The notes beneath the pieces were generated by a model, which saw only the letters and a program-made list of their open reading frames with translations, made no database searches and was not told the origin of the DNA. A program made the position numbers and the translations under genes. A stretch of DNA of 64,000 nt, taken from Paenibacillus sp. (lineage in GTDB: Bacteria > Bacillota > Bacilli > Paenibacillales > YIM-B00363). Positions 1 through 8,184 of the stretch are shown piece after piece (position 1 is the stretch's first letter; every line of letters begins with the position of its first letter). The stretch spans positions 1 through 64,000 of the forward strand of contig NZ_JAPSKE010000002.1 of NCBI RefSeq assembly GCF_031177825.1, written 5' to 3'.

Positions 1-781
1 TGATCGTCTCCGAGCTGACGCGCTGGGTGTCCTTCAAGATGAAATTCATCTGATCGTTCGCCATGCTGTCCACCGTCAGCATATTCCGGAGCACCATCTG
101 CAGCGGGTACAGCTGCTTGTCGTTCAAGTAAATCAAAGCGTCGAACCAGCTGTTCCAATGATTGACGATGCTGAACATACCGATCGCCGCGAGCGCCGGC
201 GCCGCCATCGGCACGACGATGCGCGTCAGCAGCGCGATCTCTCCGGCGCCGTCGATACGCGCCGACTCCATGAGGCCGTCGGGCAAATTTTCGATGAAAA
301 TCTTAATGACGAGCAGCCCGAAGCTGTCCACGAGCATCGGCACGATCAGCGCCCAGAAGGAGTCGATCAAGTGCAGCTGCTTCATGACGAGGTACGACGG
401 GATCAGACCGCCGTGGAACAAGATGGTGAACAGCACCAGGAACAGGAGCGGCCCGCGCCCCGGCAGCGTCTTCCGGGACAACACGAACGCGCCTACGGTC
501 GTGAGCGCAAGCGTCAGCAGCGGCCCCAGCGTGCTTCGCAGCACGGACATTCCGATCGACTGCCAGACGAGCGGCGACGCGAAAATCCGCTTATACGCTT
601 CGAACGTCGGCTCCTGGGGGATGATGACGAAATAATCGCGCGCGATCATCTCGCTTTGCGACGTCAGCGACATGCCGACGACGTAGACGAGCGGAAACAA
701 GGCCGAAAGCGCGACGAGCGCCACAACGGTATGAATGAAAATTTGATACGCTCTCTCGGAACGCGATGCGTATGCGTACAT
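1..781 (-). CDS. Carbohydrate ABC transporter permease, LplC type (partial, 3' end outside window)
   Basis: Inner-membrane permease of a CUT1 sugar importer. The visible 260 residues start MYAYASRSERAY and lack the C-terminus, which lies beyond the window edge. Hydrophobic segments occur near residues 14-36, 82-102, 112-130 and 140-162. The cytoplasmic EAA loop that contacts the ATPase (ESARIDGAGE) is at about 172-181, and FHGGLIPSYL near 122 is typical of the LplC/YtcP group. The ATG at 781 is preceded by AGAAGGGAG. It lies 15 bases after the LplB-type permease, so the two form a pair. No binding protein is visible on this side and it may lie beyond the edge. The substrate cannot be told. 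Confidence 0.9.
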   Translation of the reverse strand, partial: MYAYASRSERAYQIFIHTVVALVALSALFPLVYVVGMSLTSQSEMIARDYFVIIPQEPTFEAYKRIFASPLVWQSIGMSVLRSTLGPLLTLALTTVGAFVLSRKTLPGRGPLLFLVLFTILFHGGLIPSYLVMKQLHLIDSFWALIVPMLVDSFGLLVIKIFIENLPDGLMESARIDGAGEIALLTRIVVPMAAPALAAIGMFSIVNHWNSWFDALIYLNDKQLYPLQMVLRNMLTVDSMANDQMNFILKDTQRVSSETI

Positions 782-796
782 CGGAACGGCTCCCTT

Positions 797-1771
797 CTAC
801 CAGATGCCCCGGCCCGTATATTTCTTTGACACGGCGTTCGTCGCCAGCACGAGCAGCATGCCGACGAACGACTGGAACAGGCCCATCGCCGTCCCGATGC
901 TGAACTGCAGCCGGCCGAGCGATTCTCGGTAGATCCACGTATCGACGACATCCGCGGTATCGAGCACCGCCTGATTGTAGAACAAGAGAATTTGCTCCCC
1001 TCCGGCATAGAGGATCGTCCCGAGATTCAAACAAATGAGGAAAATGATAACCGGCACGAGCGACGGCAGCGTGATATGGTATACGCGCCGCAGCGGTCCC
1101 GCTCCGTCCATCGCGGCCGCTTCGTACAGCTGCGTATCGACGGAGGCGAGCGCGGCCAAATAAATGATCGTGCCCCAGCCGATTTCCTTCCAGACCGCCG
1201 AACCGACGAGCAGCGGCCGGAACCAGTCTTGATCGAGGAAAAACTCCTTCCGCGGCAAGCCCAGCCACTCGAGCATGTTGTTTACGAACCCCGACCCGGT
1301 CGAAAACAACGCGAAAACGATGCCGAAGACGATGACCCACGAGAAAAAATGGGGAATGTACACGATCGTCTGCGTCCACTTCTTGAACCGGTTGCTCGCG
1401 AGGTCGTGAAACATGATGGCCAGGATAATCGGCGGCACGAACCCGACGGCGAGCCGCAGCAGACTGATTTCCACCGTATTTCTTAGCACCTTCACGAGCT
1501 GCGGGTCGGTGAACATGACGCGGAAATTATCCAGTCCGACCCATTCGCTCTGCCATACGCCCGCGCCCAGCTGCAAGTCTTTGAACGCCACGACCCAAGC
1601 CATCCCGATCGGCCAGTAGCGCACGAGCGCGTAGTAAAGCAAGACGGGAATAAACAACAAATACAACGTCTTGTGCTCCGCCATCCGCCGCAGGAGCGAC
1701 GCCTCCCGAACCGCCGACGCGCCTCTCTCCGTCCCTCGAAGGTTTCCGTTCTCGTTCGTCTTGGCGGGCAT
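797..1771 (-). CDS. Carbohydrate ABC transporter permease, LplB type
   Basis: First permease of the CUT1 importer, paired with the LplC-type gene just downstream. Its 324 residues match the usual size of about 300-320 for LplB/YteP proteins. It has a polar N-terminus of about 33 residues, then membrane segments from YLLFIPVLLYYALVRY onward. The family sequence IVYIPHFFSWVIVFG is at about 136-150 and the EAA loop (YEAAAMDGAG) at 216-225. The start at 1771 follows AAGGAAGGGGGAG. A perfect 12-base palindrome 23 bases upstream may be a LacI/CcpA-type operator. No ATP-binding subunit is encoded nearby, which is usual because these importers share MsmX-type ATPases. Confidence 0.92.
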   Translation of the reverse strand: MPAKTNENGNLRGTERGASAVREASLLRRMAEHKTLYLLFIPVLLYYALVRYWPIGMAWVVAFKDLQLGAGVWQSEWVGLDNFRVMFTDPQLVKVLRNTVEISLLRLAVGFVPPIILAIMFHDLASNRFKKWTQTIVYIPHFFSWVIVFGIVFALFSTGSGFVNNMLEWLGLPRKEFFLDQDWFRPLLVGSAVWKEIGWGTIIYLAALASVDTQLYEAAAMDGAGPLRRVYHITLPSLVPVIIFLICLNLGTILYAGGEQILLFYNQAVLDTADVVDTWIYRESLGRLQFSIGTAMGLFQSFVGMLLVLATNAVSKKYTGRGIW

Positions 1772-1793
1772 AAGCTCCCCCTTCCTTTCATGA

Positions 1794-1805
1794 GTAAGCG
1801 CTTAC
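1794..1805. promoter_or_regulatory. cre/LacI-type palindrome upstream of the first permease pair
   Basis: GTAAGCGCTTAC is a perfect 12-base palindrome 23 bases upstream of the LplB-type start. It matches the core of catabolite-responsive elements (TGWAANCGNTNWCA) and LacI/GalR operators, though the flanking T and A of the consensus are missing. No LacI-family gene is visible in the window, so global CcpA control is the simplest reading. That reading is an inference. Confidence 0.5.
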
Positions 1806-1887
1806 GAATCCCATTGTAACTGGCTTCGCTGTCGTACGATGTACACGATTCGATGGAAAAGGTGCACGATCCGACGGACCTTACGCG

Positions 1888-2754
1888 TCAAATCGTTCGG
1901 TTCCGCTGCCGGTAGACGGACGGCTGATCCCCGGTTCGGCTCTTGAACCATCTGCAGAAGTAGTGCACGCTTTCGAAGCCGAGACGCTGCGCCACGCCCG
2001 TGACGGTGTCCGCGCTCGTCGCCAGCAATCGCTTCGCCCGCTCTACCCTCCGTTCGTCGTGATACCGCTGGGGCGAGAGGCCGAACCGTTCGCGAAACTT
2101 CCGGGAGACGTAATCATGCGTATACGGCGATGCCTCCGTCAGCCAGCCGGCGTCGTACGGCGAGCCGGCTCGCTCCTCCAGCATCGCCCGCACCGCCGCG
2201 ATGCGCGCCTCCAGCGGCGTCGGCGCGGGCAAGCTCCCGCTCTCGCACCAGCGCAGCAGCTTCGCCGCGAATTGCAGCATCGCCCCGCGGAGCGCTTCGG
2301 ACGCGAACGGCCGCTTCTCGACGAATTCGCGGGCGAACGTTTCGAAATACGGCAGCGGCCACATCCCGGTCCTCGCGCACGGCGGGAACGGCAGCCCCGG
2401 CTCGGCGGGAGCCGGTTCGTCTTCCTTCGCCGGCCGGATGCGGAGCGGCGACTCCGGCGGGCGCTCCGGCAGCGGTCCTTCCGGAGCGAAGTGGACGCCG
2501 TACAACACGAACGGGTCGGCATCGTCCGCCTCGATGACGTGCGGCACGTCCGGCCCGTAAAAAAACAAGCAGCCGGCCGCGGCGCGGTAGCTGCGTCCTC
2601 CGATGAAGAATCGTCCGGCGCCGCTCGCGACGAACACGAATTGAAAGTCCGAAATCGCGCGGGGCCCGAATCGTTCCGAAGGCGCGCATACGAGCCGATT
2701 GGCGTAGCCGACGACGGGCGCAAGCTCCGCGCCGGAAGGCGTAAACAGCGGCAT
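1888..2754 (-). CDS. AraC-family transcriptional regulator with cupin sensor
   Basis: A 288-residue regulator. The N-terminal half is a cupin-like effector domain (FVASGAGRFFIGGRSYRAAAG, then GPDVPHVIEADD). The C-terminal 100 residues are the double helix-turn-helix, including RFGLSPQRYHDERRVERAKRLL and GFESVHYFCRWFK. The start at 2754 was chosen because AGGAGG lies eight bases upstream; a longer reading from 2841 has no comparable site. It diverges from a PhyH dioxygenase gene across 137 bases and precedes the permease pair, so either may be its target. The ligand is unknown but probably a sugar. Confidence 0.88.
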   Translation of the reverse strand: MPLFTPSGAELAPVVGYANRLVCAPSERFGPRAISDFQFVFVASGAGRFFIGGRSYRAAAGCLFFYGPDVPHVIEADDADPFVLYGVHFAPEGPLPERPPESPLRIRPAKEDEPAPAEPGLPFPPCARTGMWPLPYFETFAREFVEKRPFASEALRGAMLQFAAKLLRWCESGSLPAPTPLEARIAAVRAMLEERAGSPYDAGWLTEASPYTHDYVSRKFRERFGLSPQRYHDERRVERAKRLLATSADTVTGVAQRLGFESVHYFCRWFKSRTGDQPSVYRQRNRTI

Positions 2755-2891
2755 AGGGAGGTCCTCCTCTCGTCCGAGTGTCATCCGAATCCGGTAAAGT
2801 GCAATAGGCCATGGGTATCGGACAAATACAACCGACGGCAAGGTTTGATACGCTGACGGTATAACCGCAATCGATTAGAGGAGCTGATTTC

Positions 2892-3830
2892 ATGTTGACG
2901 GACAACGATAAACGTCCCGTCGCCGGCACGTTTCAAGACGCGACGCCCCTGCTCGAAACGCCGGAGCTCGTCCGGGAACGCGCGGAACGGGACGGGATGA
3001 TTTTCTTTCGGGGGCTGCTTCCGAGGGAGTCGGTGATGGCCGTGCGCGGCGACGTCCTCGGCGTGCTTCGGTCTTACGAGCTGCTCGAGACCGGCCGCGA
3101 GGGCGAAGCGATCGGCGACGAAGCGCGCATCCGCCGCTACACCGCCGAGGAGGTCGCCTGGAACGGCGTAGGCGCGCCGCTCGGCGTGTATCGGGACATC
3201 CAGAAGCTGGAGTCGTTCCACGCGTTGGCGCACGCGCCGGAGATCCGGCGCATGTTGACGGCCGTGTTCGACGGCGAACCGTTCGTGCATCCGCGGAACA
3301 TCGCCCGCGTCATGCTGCCGCATCCGGACGTTCGGACGACGCCGTCCCATCAGGACTTCCTGCATGTGCAGGGAAGTTCGGATACGTGGACGTGCTGGAT
3401 TCCGCTCGGCGACGTGCCGCGGGAGCTCGGCGGACTCGCCGCGCTGAAGGGCAGCCATCGCGAAGGGCTGCTCGGCGTCACGCATGCTGCGGGCGCCGGC
3501 GGACTCGAGTCGATTTTATGCGGCCTCGACTACGAGTGGGAGACGGTCGACTTCGAGGCGGGCGACGTGCTGGCGTTCCACAGCCATACCGTGCACAAGG
3601 CGCTGCCCAACCTGCGTCCGGGCGCGGTCCGGCTGTCGTGCGACTTCCGCTACCAACGCGCGAGCGATCCGATCGAATCCGCCTCCCTCCGGCCGCATGG
3701 TCCGTACGACTGGGAGGAGCTTTACGAGGGATGGACGCGTCGAGAGCTTATGTATTATTGGAAGGACCGGACGTTCGAGTACGTCCCGTTCGATCAGAGC
3801 ATTCGCTGGCAGCAAGAGAAAATTTGTTAG
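2892..3830 (+). CDS. Phytanoyl-CoA dioxygenase (PhyH) family protein 1
   Basis: A 312-residue member of the PhyH group of Fe(II)/2-oxoglutarate oxygenases. The iron ligands appear as SHQDF (H and D of HxD) and FHSHTVHKALPN (distal H), followed by an Arg in RPGAVRLSCDFRY that may hold 2-oxoglutarate. An AGAGGAG site lies upstream of ATG 2892. It is clearly diverged from the two other PhyH proteins in this region, which have HQDWPYWP and HQDHPLWP instead. It ends in a 4-base tail-to-tail overlap with the sulfatase gene. The substrate is unknown; bacterial PhyH proteins act on many small molecules, so the eukaryotic name should not be read literally. Confidence 0.85.
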   Translation: MLTDNDKRPVAGTFQDATPLLETPELVRERAERDGMIFFRGLLPRESVMAVRGDVLGVLRSYELLETGREGEAIGDEARIRRYTAEEVAWNGVGAPLGVYRDIQKLESFHALAHAPEIRRMLTAVFDGEPFVHPRNIARVMLPHPDVRTTPSHQDFLHVQGSSDTWTCWIPLGDVPRELGGLAALKGSHREGLLGVTHAAGAGGLESILCGLDYEWETVDFEAGDVLAFHSHTVHKALPNLRPGAVRLSCDFRYQRASDPIESASLRPHGPYDWEELYEGWTRRELMYYWKDRTFEYVPFDQSIRWQQEKIC

Positions 3831-5230
3831 AGCTTCCGGCCTTCGAGCAGCTGGCGCCGCATCCACTCGTTGTCGAAGCCGTCGCCGTCCCGGCGGAGCG
3901 TCTCGTACAACCGAACCCGCAGGTCGCGCACCGTGTCCGCGAGCGCGGTCTCGCCGATTCGGTTCTCAAGCTCCCCGGGATCCGCCTGAACGTCGTACAG
4001 CTCGTCGACGTCGGTCATATTCCAGACGTACTTCCATCGCTCGGTGCGGATCATTCGCTGCGTGTATAAGCCGAACTGCTGCCCGTTGTATGTGGCGACG
4101 ATGTCTTCCCTCCAGGAAGGCTCCGGCCGCCGCAAGAGCATCGGCGCAAGCGATCGGCCGTGCAAGCCGGCTCGAACGCTCGCGTCCGCCTCGAGTTCGA
4201 GAAGCTCGAGGAACGTCGGAGCCAAATCCAGGAAGTTGTACGCGAACCGATCGCATACCGTCGCCCGCGGCAGCGCGCGGGGCCAACGCATCGCCATCGG
4301 CACGCGGACGACGTCGTCGTACAAGACGTAATGTTTATCCATCATCCGATGGGAGCCGCACATGTCGCCATGGTCGGACGTAAAGACGACGAGCGTGTCG
4401 TCGGCCGCGCCGAGATCGTCCAGCGCGCCGAGCACGCGGCCGATCGCGTCGTCCAGTTGGCTGATGACCCCGAAGTACCGAGCGACGATCGGCGCCCAAT
4501 CCGCCCACGTATACCGCTCGACGCCCCAATTATACAGCTGTTGCCGCTGAATGTAGGGTTTGCCGGCGAACGTCTCTTCGAAGCCGGGCCAAGGCTCGAT
4601 CGCTTCCGGCGCGTACATGTCGGCGAACCGGCCGGACGGGCGGCACGGCAAGTGAGGCTCGGCGAAATGGATCGCCATATGCCACGGACCGCCCGAAGCG
4701 TGGAGACGGCGCATCTCCGCAACCGCCCGCTCCGCGAACCAATGCGTCGAGGACGCCTCGACCGGAATCGGATTCGCCTCGCCGAAGTAGCCGTTCCCGA
4801 AGACGACCTCCGGGTATGTCGCTTGCCGGAATGCGCGATAGTCGGATTCTCCGACGTAGGAATCATAGCCGTAGCTCGTCGGATCGAGCGTCGGATGGAC
4901 GCCCCACTTGCCGAGGAATGCGGTTCGGTAGCCGGCTTCCGCAAGCGCCCGAGACCACGTCCATGCGTCCGGCGGCAGCGAGGCGACCGGCAGCGCGCCG
5001 CCGGCGTTCCAGAGGCCGCCGAACGTCTCCGGCCGTCGACCGCACAGCAGCGACTGCCGCGCCGGCCCGCACACCGGAATATGCGAATACGCGTGCTCGA
5101 AGCGGACTCCTTCGGCCGCGAGCCTCGCCAGATGCGGCGTGCTCGGCGCGCCGGGGGCGTTCGGTTCGACAGCGTCGTAGCGAAGTTGGTCGGCGGTGAT
5201 AAGCAGCACGTTCGGGCGCTTGCGGCTCAC
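3827..5230 (-). CDS. Sulfatase, formylglycine (Cys) type
   Basis: A 467-residue alkaline-phosphatase-superfamily sulfatase that hydrolyses sulfate esters. It starts with RPNVLLITADQLRYDAV (metal-binding Asp14). It carries the activation motif C54-G-P-A-R58 within HIPVCGPARQSLLCGRRP, so the Cys would be converted to formylglycine. Further sites are GKWG near 107-110 and FTSDHGDMCGSH at about 283-294 (D286, H287, metal ligands). There is no signal peptide, suggesting a cytoplasmic enzyme acting on imported substrate. The GTG start at 5230 overlaps the stop of the upstream AraC gene (GTGA), implying translational coupling. No formylglycine-generating enzyme is encoded in the window. It could also be a phosphonate or phosphodiester hydrolase. 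Confidence 0.9.
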   Translation of the reverse strand: MSRKRPNVLLITADQLRYDAVEPNAPGAPSTPHLARLAAEGVRFEHAYSHIPVCGPARQSLLCGRRPETFGGLWNAGGALPVASLPPDAWTWSRALAEAGYRTAFLGKWGVHPTLDPTSYGYDSYVGESDYRAFRQATYPEVVFGNGYFGEANPIPVEASSTHWFAERAVAEMRRLHASGGPWHMAIHFAEPHLPCRPSGRFADMYAPEAIEPWPGFEETFAGKPYIQRQQLYNWGVERYTWADWAPIVARYFGVISQLDDAIGRVLGALDDLGAADDTLVVFTSDHGDMCGSHRMMDKHYVLYDDVVRVPMAMRWPRALPRATVCDRFAYNFLDLAPTFLELLELEADASVRAGLHGRSLAPMLLRRPEPSWREDIVATYNGQQFGLYTQRMIRTERWKYVWNMTDVDELYDVQADPGELENRIGETALADTVRDLRVRLYETLRRDGDGFDNEWMRRQLLEGRKL

Positions 5231-6138
5231 GACGTGCGTCCGCCTTCCAGCTCCCCGCCGTCGTGAAGCGTCCGATATCGGCTCGGAGAGCAGCCGACGT
5301 GGCGCTGAAACAGGCGCGTGAAGAACGAGGAATCCTCGTAGCCGACGAGCGCCGCGATCGAGATGACCTTCTCGTCGGTATCGAGAAGCAGCCGCTTGGC
5401 GCGTCCGATGCGAATGTCGTGCAAGACGTCCACGACGCTCTTGCCGTATTGGCGGCGGATGAGCCGGTTCAAGTGCCGGGAGCTGATATTGAACAGTTCC
5501 GACAACGACTGCAGCGTCAGCTTCTTGTCGTAATTTCTCTCCATATAACCGTATAGTCGCCTGGCCGTCATCGTTCGATCCTGCTGTCTCGGCGACGGCG
5601 AGGAAGCGCCGCGCGCGATCGTCTTGTAATATCGCGACAACAGAATGAGCAGCTCGAGCAGCTTCAACCTCAGTATCGTCGCGAAGCCTGTGCCCGCTCC
5701 CCCCTGTTCGCGAAGCATGCTCTCGAGCAGGCCGAGCACGTTGTCCGCGTCTTCGCCGTGCAGGTTCAATCGGTGATTGAACCGTTGGTCCCGCTGGAGG
5801 AACGGATGCACGTAGAAATAATCCATCGCGTCCGTGACGTTCAACTCCCGAAGCAGCGAGTCCGGAATGAACGACGGCATGAACAGGCAGTTGACGATCT
5901 CCATCGAATCGCCGGGTTGGACGGAGTACGCATGCGTCTCTCCCGGATTGATGATGAACACGTCTCCCGCATGAATGTCGTACGACGCGCCGTCGAAGCG
6001 ATGCCGCCCTCTCCCGCGCACGACGTAGACGAGCTCGACGAAGTCGTGCCCGTGCTCGTCGATCGTGCCTTGCGTCGTGCGCCCGATCCAGAACGGGAAA
6101 TCCTCCTTCATGTACGCGCTGCTGTTCAGCTTTCGCAT
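5227..6138 (-). CDS. AraC-family transcriptional regulator
   Basis: A 303-residue regulator with an N-terminal cupin (HGHDFVELVYVVRGRGRHRF, then GDVFIINPGETHAY) and a C-terminal AraC DNA-binding domain containing LFNISSRHLNRLIRRQYG and GYEDSSFFTRLFQRHVG. The gene lies inside the putative PhyH - oxidoreductase - AraC - sulfatase operon. Its start overlaps the end of the oxidoreductase gene by 13 bases and its stop overlaps the sulfatase start. A regulator embedded in the operon suggests autoregulation. The inducer is unknown. Confidence 0.9.
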   Translation of the reverse strand: MRKLNSSAYMKEDFPFWIGRTTQGTIDEHGHDFVELVYVVRGRGRHRFDGASYDIHAGDVFIINPGETHAYSVQPGDSMEIVNCLFMPSFIPDSLLRELNVTDAMDYFYVHPFLQRDQRFNHRLNLHGEDADNVLGLLESMLREQGGAGTGFATILRLKLLELLILLSRYYKTIARGASSPSPRQQDRTMTARRLYGYMERNYDKKLTLQSLSELFNISSRHLNRLIRRQYGKSVVDVLHDIRIGRAKRLLLDTDEKVISIAALVGYEDSSFFTRLFQRHVGCSPSRYRTLHDGGELEGGRTS

Positions 6139-7151
6139 CGTCCGTCCCCCCCGCTGCGTTCGACGACGGCCGGCGCCCCGCCGGCTTGGAAGGAGCGGAT
6201 CGCCGCCTCGATCGTCTCCTGCGCGGCGAGCGCGTCCGCGCCCGAGGCGGCGACGTCGTCCGGCGACGCGCCCCGGGCGATATCCTCGAGGAAGCGGTCG
6301 ATCCGAAGCCGGAACGTATCGTTGAATCCTTGCATGCCGCCGAAGATCGGATTTTGCAGGACGAGACGGTCGTCCGCGTCGTGCGGGAAATACGTCATCG
6401 TCTCATAGACGTTGTCGAGCAGCAGACGGCCTGACGTCCCTCCGATTTCCAGACATTCGATCGGGTGACGCATGGACATATCGTAACTGCCCGTCAGGTG
6501 GCCGACCGCGCCGGATTCGAACTCCATGTTGATCGAGGCGGTGGACCAGGACGTCCGGCCGGGCGCCTTCGTCAAGAACGATTGCACGCGGCGGACGTCC
6601 CCGGCGAAATAGCGCATCACGTCGATCGAATGCGGATGCAGCGCCCGAAGATGGAGCCACGGCGTCTCGTCGGACGGGTTGCGGATCGTCAGGCGCATAT
6701 TCACGAACAGGATCGTTCCGAGCTTGCCTTCCTCGAGGAGCTCCTTGGCCCGGAAGGCGGCGGGCGCGAAGCGATGGTTCAAGTTGCAGGCGAGACGCAC
6801 GCCCTTCTCGCGCGCGTACGCGACCATCTCGCGGGCCAAGTCGATTCGGTTCGAAATCGGCTTCTCCACCAAGACGTCCTTGCCCGCGCGCATGGCGAGC
6901 ATCGCTGGATCGTAATGATGGCCGCCCTTCTCCTCTCCCGCCGTCGCGACGGCCACCGCGTCGACCGTCTCTAGCGCGAGCAGTCGCTCCAAGCTCGTAT
7001 ACGCGGGAACGCCGAATTCGCGGCCGGCTGCCGCCGCCCGCTCTTCGAGCAGGTCGCAAACCGCGACCAAACGCGCTTTCGGATGCTTCGCATAGGCCTG
7101 GCAATGCAGCTTGCCGATGTTGTTGACGCCGACGACGGCGATGTTGATCAT
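6126..7151 (-). CDS. Gfo/Idh/MocA family oxidoreductase
   Basis: A 341-residue NAD(P)-dependent sugar or inositol-type dehydrogenase. The Rossmann start reads INIAVVGVNNIGKLHCQAY. The family signature EKPISN follows GKDVLV near residue 95, with the usual Lys that takes part in catalysis. The C-terminal domain includes NLNHRFAPAAFRAKEL. The start at 7151 is preferred over the in-frame ATG at 7160 because AAAGGA sits nine bases before 7151 but directly abuts 7160. A cre-like palindrome lies 28 bases upstream. The 3' end overlaps the AraC gene by 13 bases. The substrate is unknown, possibly the product of the PhyH or sulfatase step. Confidence 0.92.
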   Translation of the reverse strand: MINIAVVGVNNIGKLHCQAYAKHPKARLVAVCDLLEERAAAAGREFGVPAYTSLERLLALETVDAVAVATAGEEKGGHHYDPAMLAMRAGKDVLVEKPISNRIDLAREMVAYAREKGVRLACNLNHRFAPAAFRAKELLEEGKLGTILFVNMRLTIRNPSDETPWLHLRALHPHSIDVMRYFAGDVRRVQSFLTKAPGRTSWSTASINMEFESGAVGHLTGSYDMSMRHPIECLEIGGTSGRLLLDNVYETMTYFPHDADDRLVLQNPIFGGMQGFNDTFRLRIDRFLEDIARGASPDDVAASGADALAAQETIEAAIRSFQAGGAPAVVERSGGDGRCES

Positions 7152-7178
7152 GATCGTCATCCTTTCCGGACGCGCTAG

Positions 7179-7193
7179 TGGAAGCGCTTGCTA
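7179..7193. promoter_or_regulatory. cre-like site upstream of the Gfo/Idh/MocA gene
   Basis: TGGAAGCGCTTGCTA resembles the catabolite-responsive element consensus around an AAGCGCTT core. It sits 28 bases before the oxidoreductase start, in the 137-base gap after the PhyH gene. Together with the palindrome at 1794-1805 it suggests carbon catabolite control of both units. This rests on similarity alone. Confidence 0.4.
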
Positions 7194-7256
7194 CCTCGAT
7201 CATATCGTGTCCGGATCGCCCTGTCATGGTCGATCCGGACATACGCCCGTCGGATA

Positions 7257-7271
7257 CGGGCAAGTTGCCCG
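7257..7271. other. Inverted repeat 18 bases after PhyH 2
   Basis: CGGGCAA-G-TTGCCCG has perfect 7-base arms about one centre base. It lies just downstream of the PhyH 2 stop and upstream of the oxidoreductase. The loop is too small for a good hairpin and no T-run follows, so a protein-binding site is about as likely as an attenuating structure. Confidence 0.3.
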
Positions 7272-7288
7272 AACCGATCCGGATCCGT

Positions 7289-8068
7289 CTAGGCCAGCTT
7301 CGGGAACAGTCCGCCCTTGATGACGTCGCCCGGCGCAAGGCCCAAGCCGTCCGTGCATACGTGCGGCGCCCCGCTGTACGTCGTGCCGTCGGCCATGTAG
7401 ATGATCGCGAGCGCGCGTCGCGGCTTATCGGTCCGGTTGGCGTGGGCGTAATGGAACGTGAGGCCGTCGTGGAACGTGCAGCTGCCCGCCTTCATCCGGA
7501 CGATCGCCGCCGTGTTCCGATCGACCTCCCGGGCGCCGTCCTGGGCGAAGATATCCTCGGGATTGACCAAGCTGACGCTCTTTAGGTTTTTAATCTTTTG
7601 CGACTTCGGAACGAACATCATGCAGCCGTTGTTCTCGTCCACGTCGTCGAGCGCGATCCAAATCGAGAACGCGCCGGTCTCCCGCATCGGCCAGTACGGC
7701 CAATCCTGATGCCACGGCGTCGGCTTCGAATCGTTCGGCATCTTGAACAGCGCGTGGTCATGGAACAGCCGAATGCCCTCGAAGCCCGTCAGCTGCTTGC
7801 CCATATCCGCGAACCGCGAGCCAAGCACGTAACGCGCCATTCCCCCGTGATCCCGCCACGTATTCACGCGCTGATTGAGCACGCGGTAATACAAGCCGTT
7901 CTCCACGTCCGTCTGCAAGCTTCTTCCTCCGCTTGTATCCATCGTTTCGAACAAATACTCGCGCAGCTCCTCGACTTCTTCGCTGGATAAGACATCGTCG
8001 ATTTGCACGAACCCGTTTTCCCGATAGTAATCGATTCGATCTTGCTCCAACGCTCGGCGATCGTTCAT
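7289..8068 (-). CDS. Phytanoyl-CoA dioxygenase (PhyH) family protein 2
   Basis: A 259-residue Fe(II)/2-oxoglutarate oxygenase. The iron-binding HxD is in TPWHQDWPYWP and the distal His in CTFHDGLTFHYAHANRTDKPRRAL, where the trailing Arg pair may bind 2-oxoglutarate. ENNGCMMFVPKSQK is the characteristic family strand. The start at 8068 follows GGAGGGTGAGGATAGGG; the upstream GTG at 8080 is too close to that site. It is the first gene of the likely PhyH - Gfo/Idh - AraC - sulfatase unit. An oxygenase next to a dehydrogenase suggests sequential oxidation of one compound, which is an inference. Confidence 0.9.
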   Translation of the reverse strand: MNDRRALEQDRIDYYRENGFVQIDDVLSSEEVEELREYLFETMDTSGGRSLQTDVENGLYYRVLNQRVNTWRDHGGMARYVLGSRFADMGKQLTGFEGIRLFHDHALFKMPNDSKPTPWHQDWPYWPMRETGAFSIWIALDDVDENNGCMMFVPKSQKIKNLKSVSLVNPEDIFAQDGAREVDRNTAAIVRMKAGSCTFHDGLTFHYAHANRTDKPRRALAIIYMADGTTYSGAPHVCTDGLGLAPGDVIKGGLFPKLA

Positions 8069-8113
8069 CCCTATCCTCACCCTCCGTTATTGGAATTGCT
8101 ATGGACAGTGTAT

Positions 8114-8132
8114 AACGGAATCCGGTTCCGTT
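8114..8132. promoter_or_regulatory. Inverted repeat in the PhyH 2 promoter region
   Basis: AACGGAA-N5-TTCCGTT has perfect 7-base arms. It lies 46 bases upstream of the PhyH 2 start and next to a TATACA-like -10 on the minus strand. It could be an operator. AraC regulators more often bind direct repeats, so the binding protein is uncertain. Confidence 0.35.
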
Positions 8133-8184
8133 CTTGGAGGATCTGTAAGAAAAGTTGGTCGATCTGCCAATGCGCTTCGCATCG

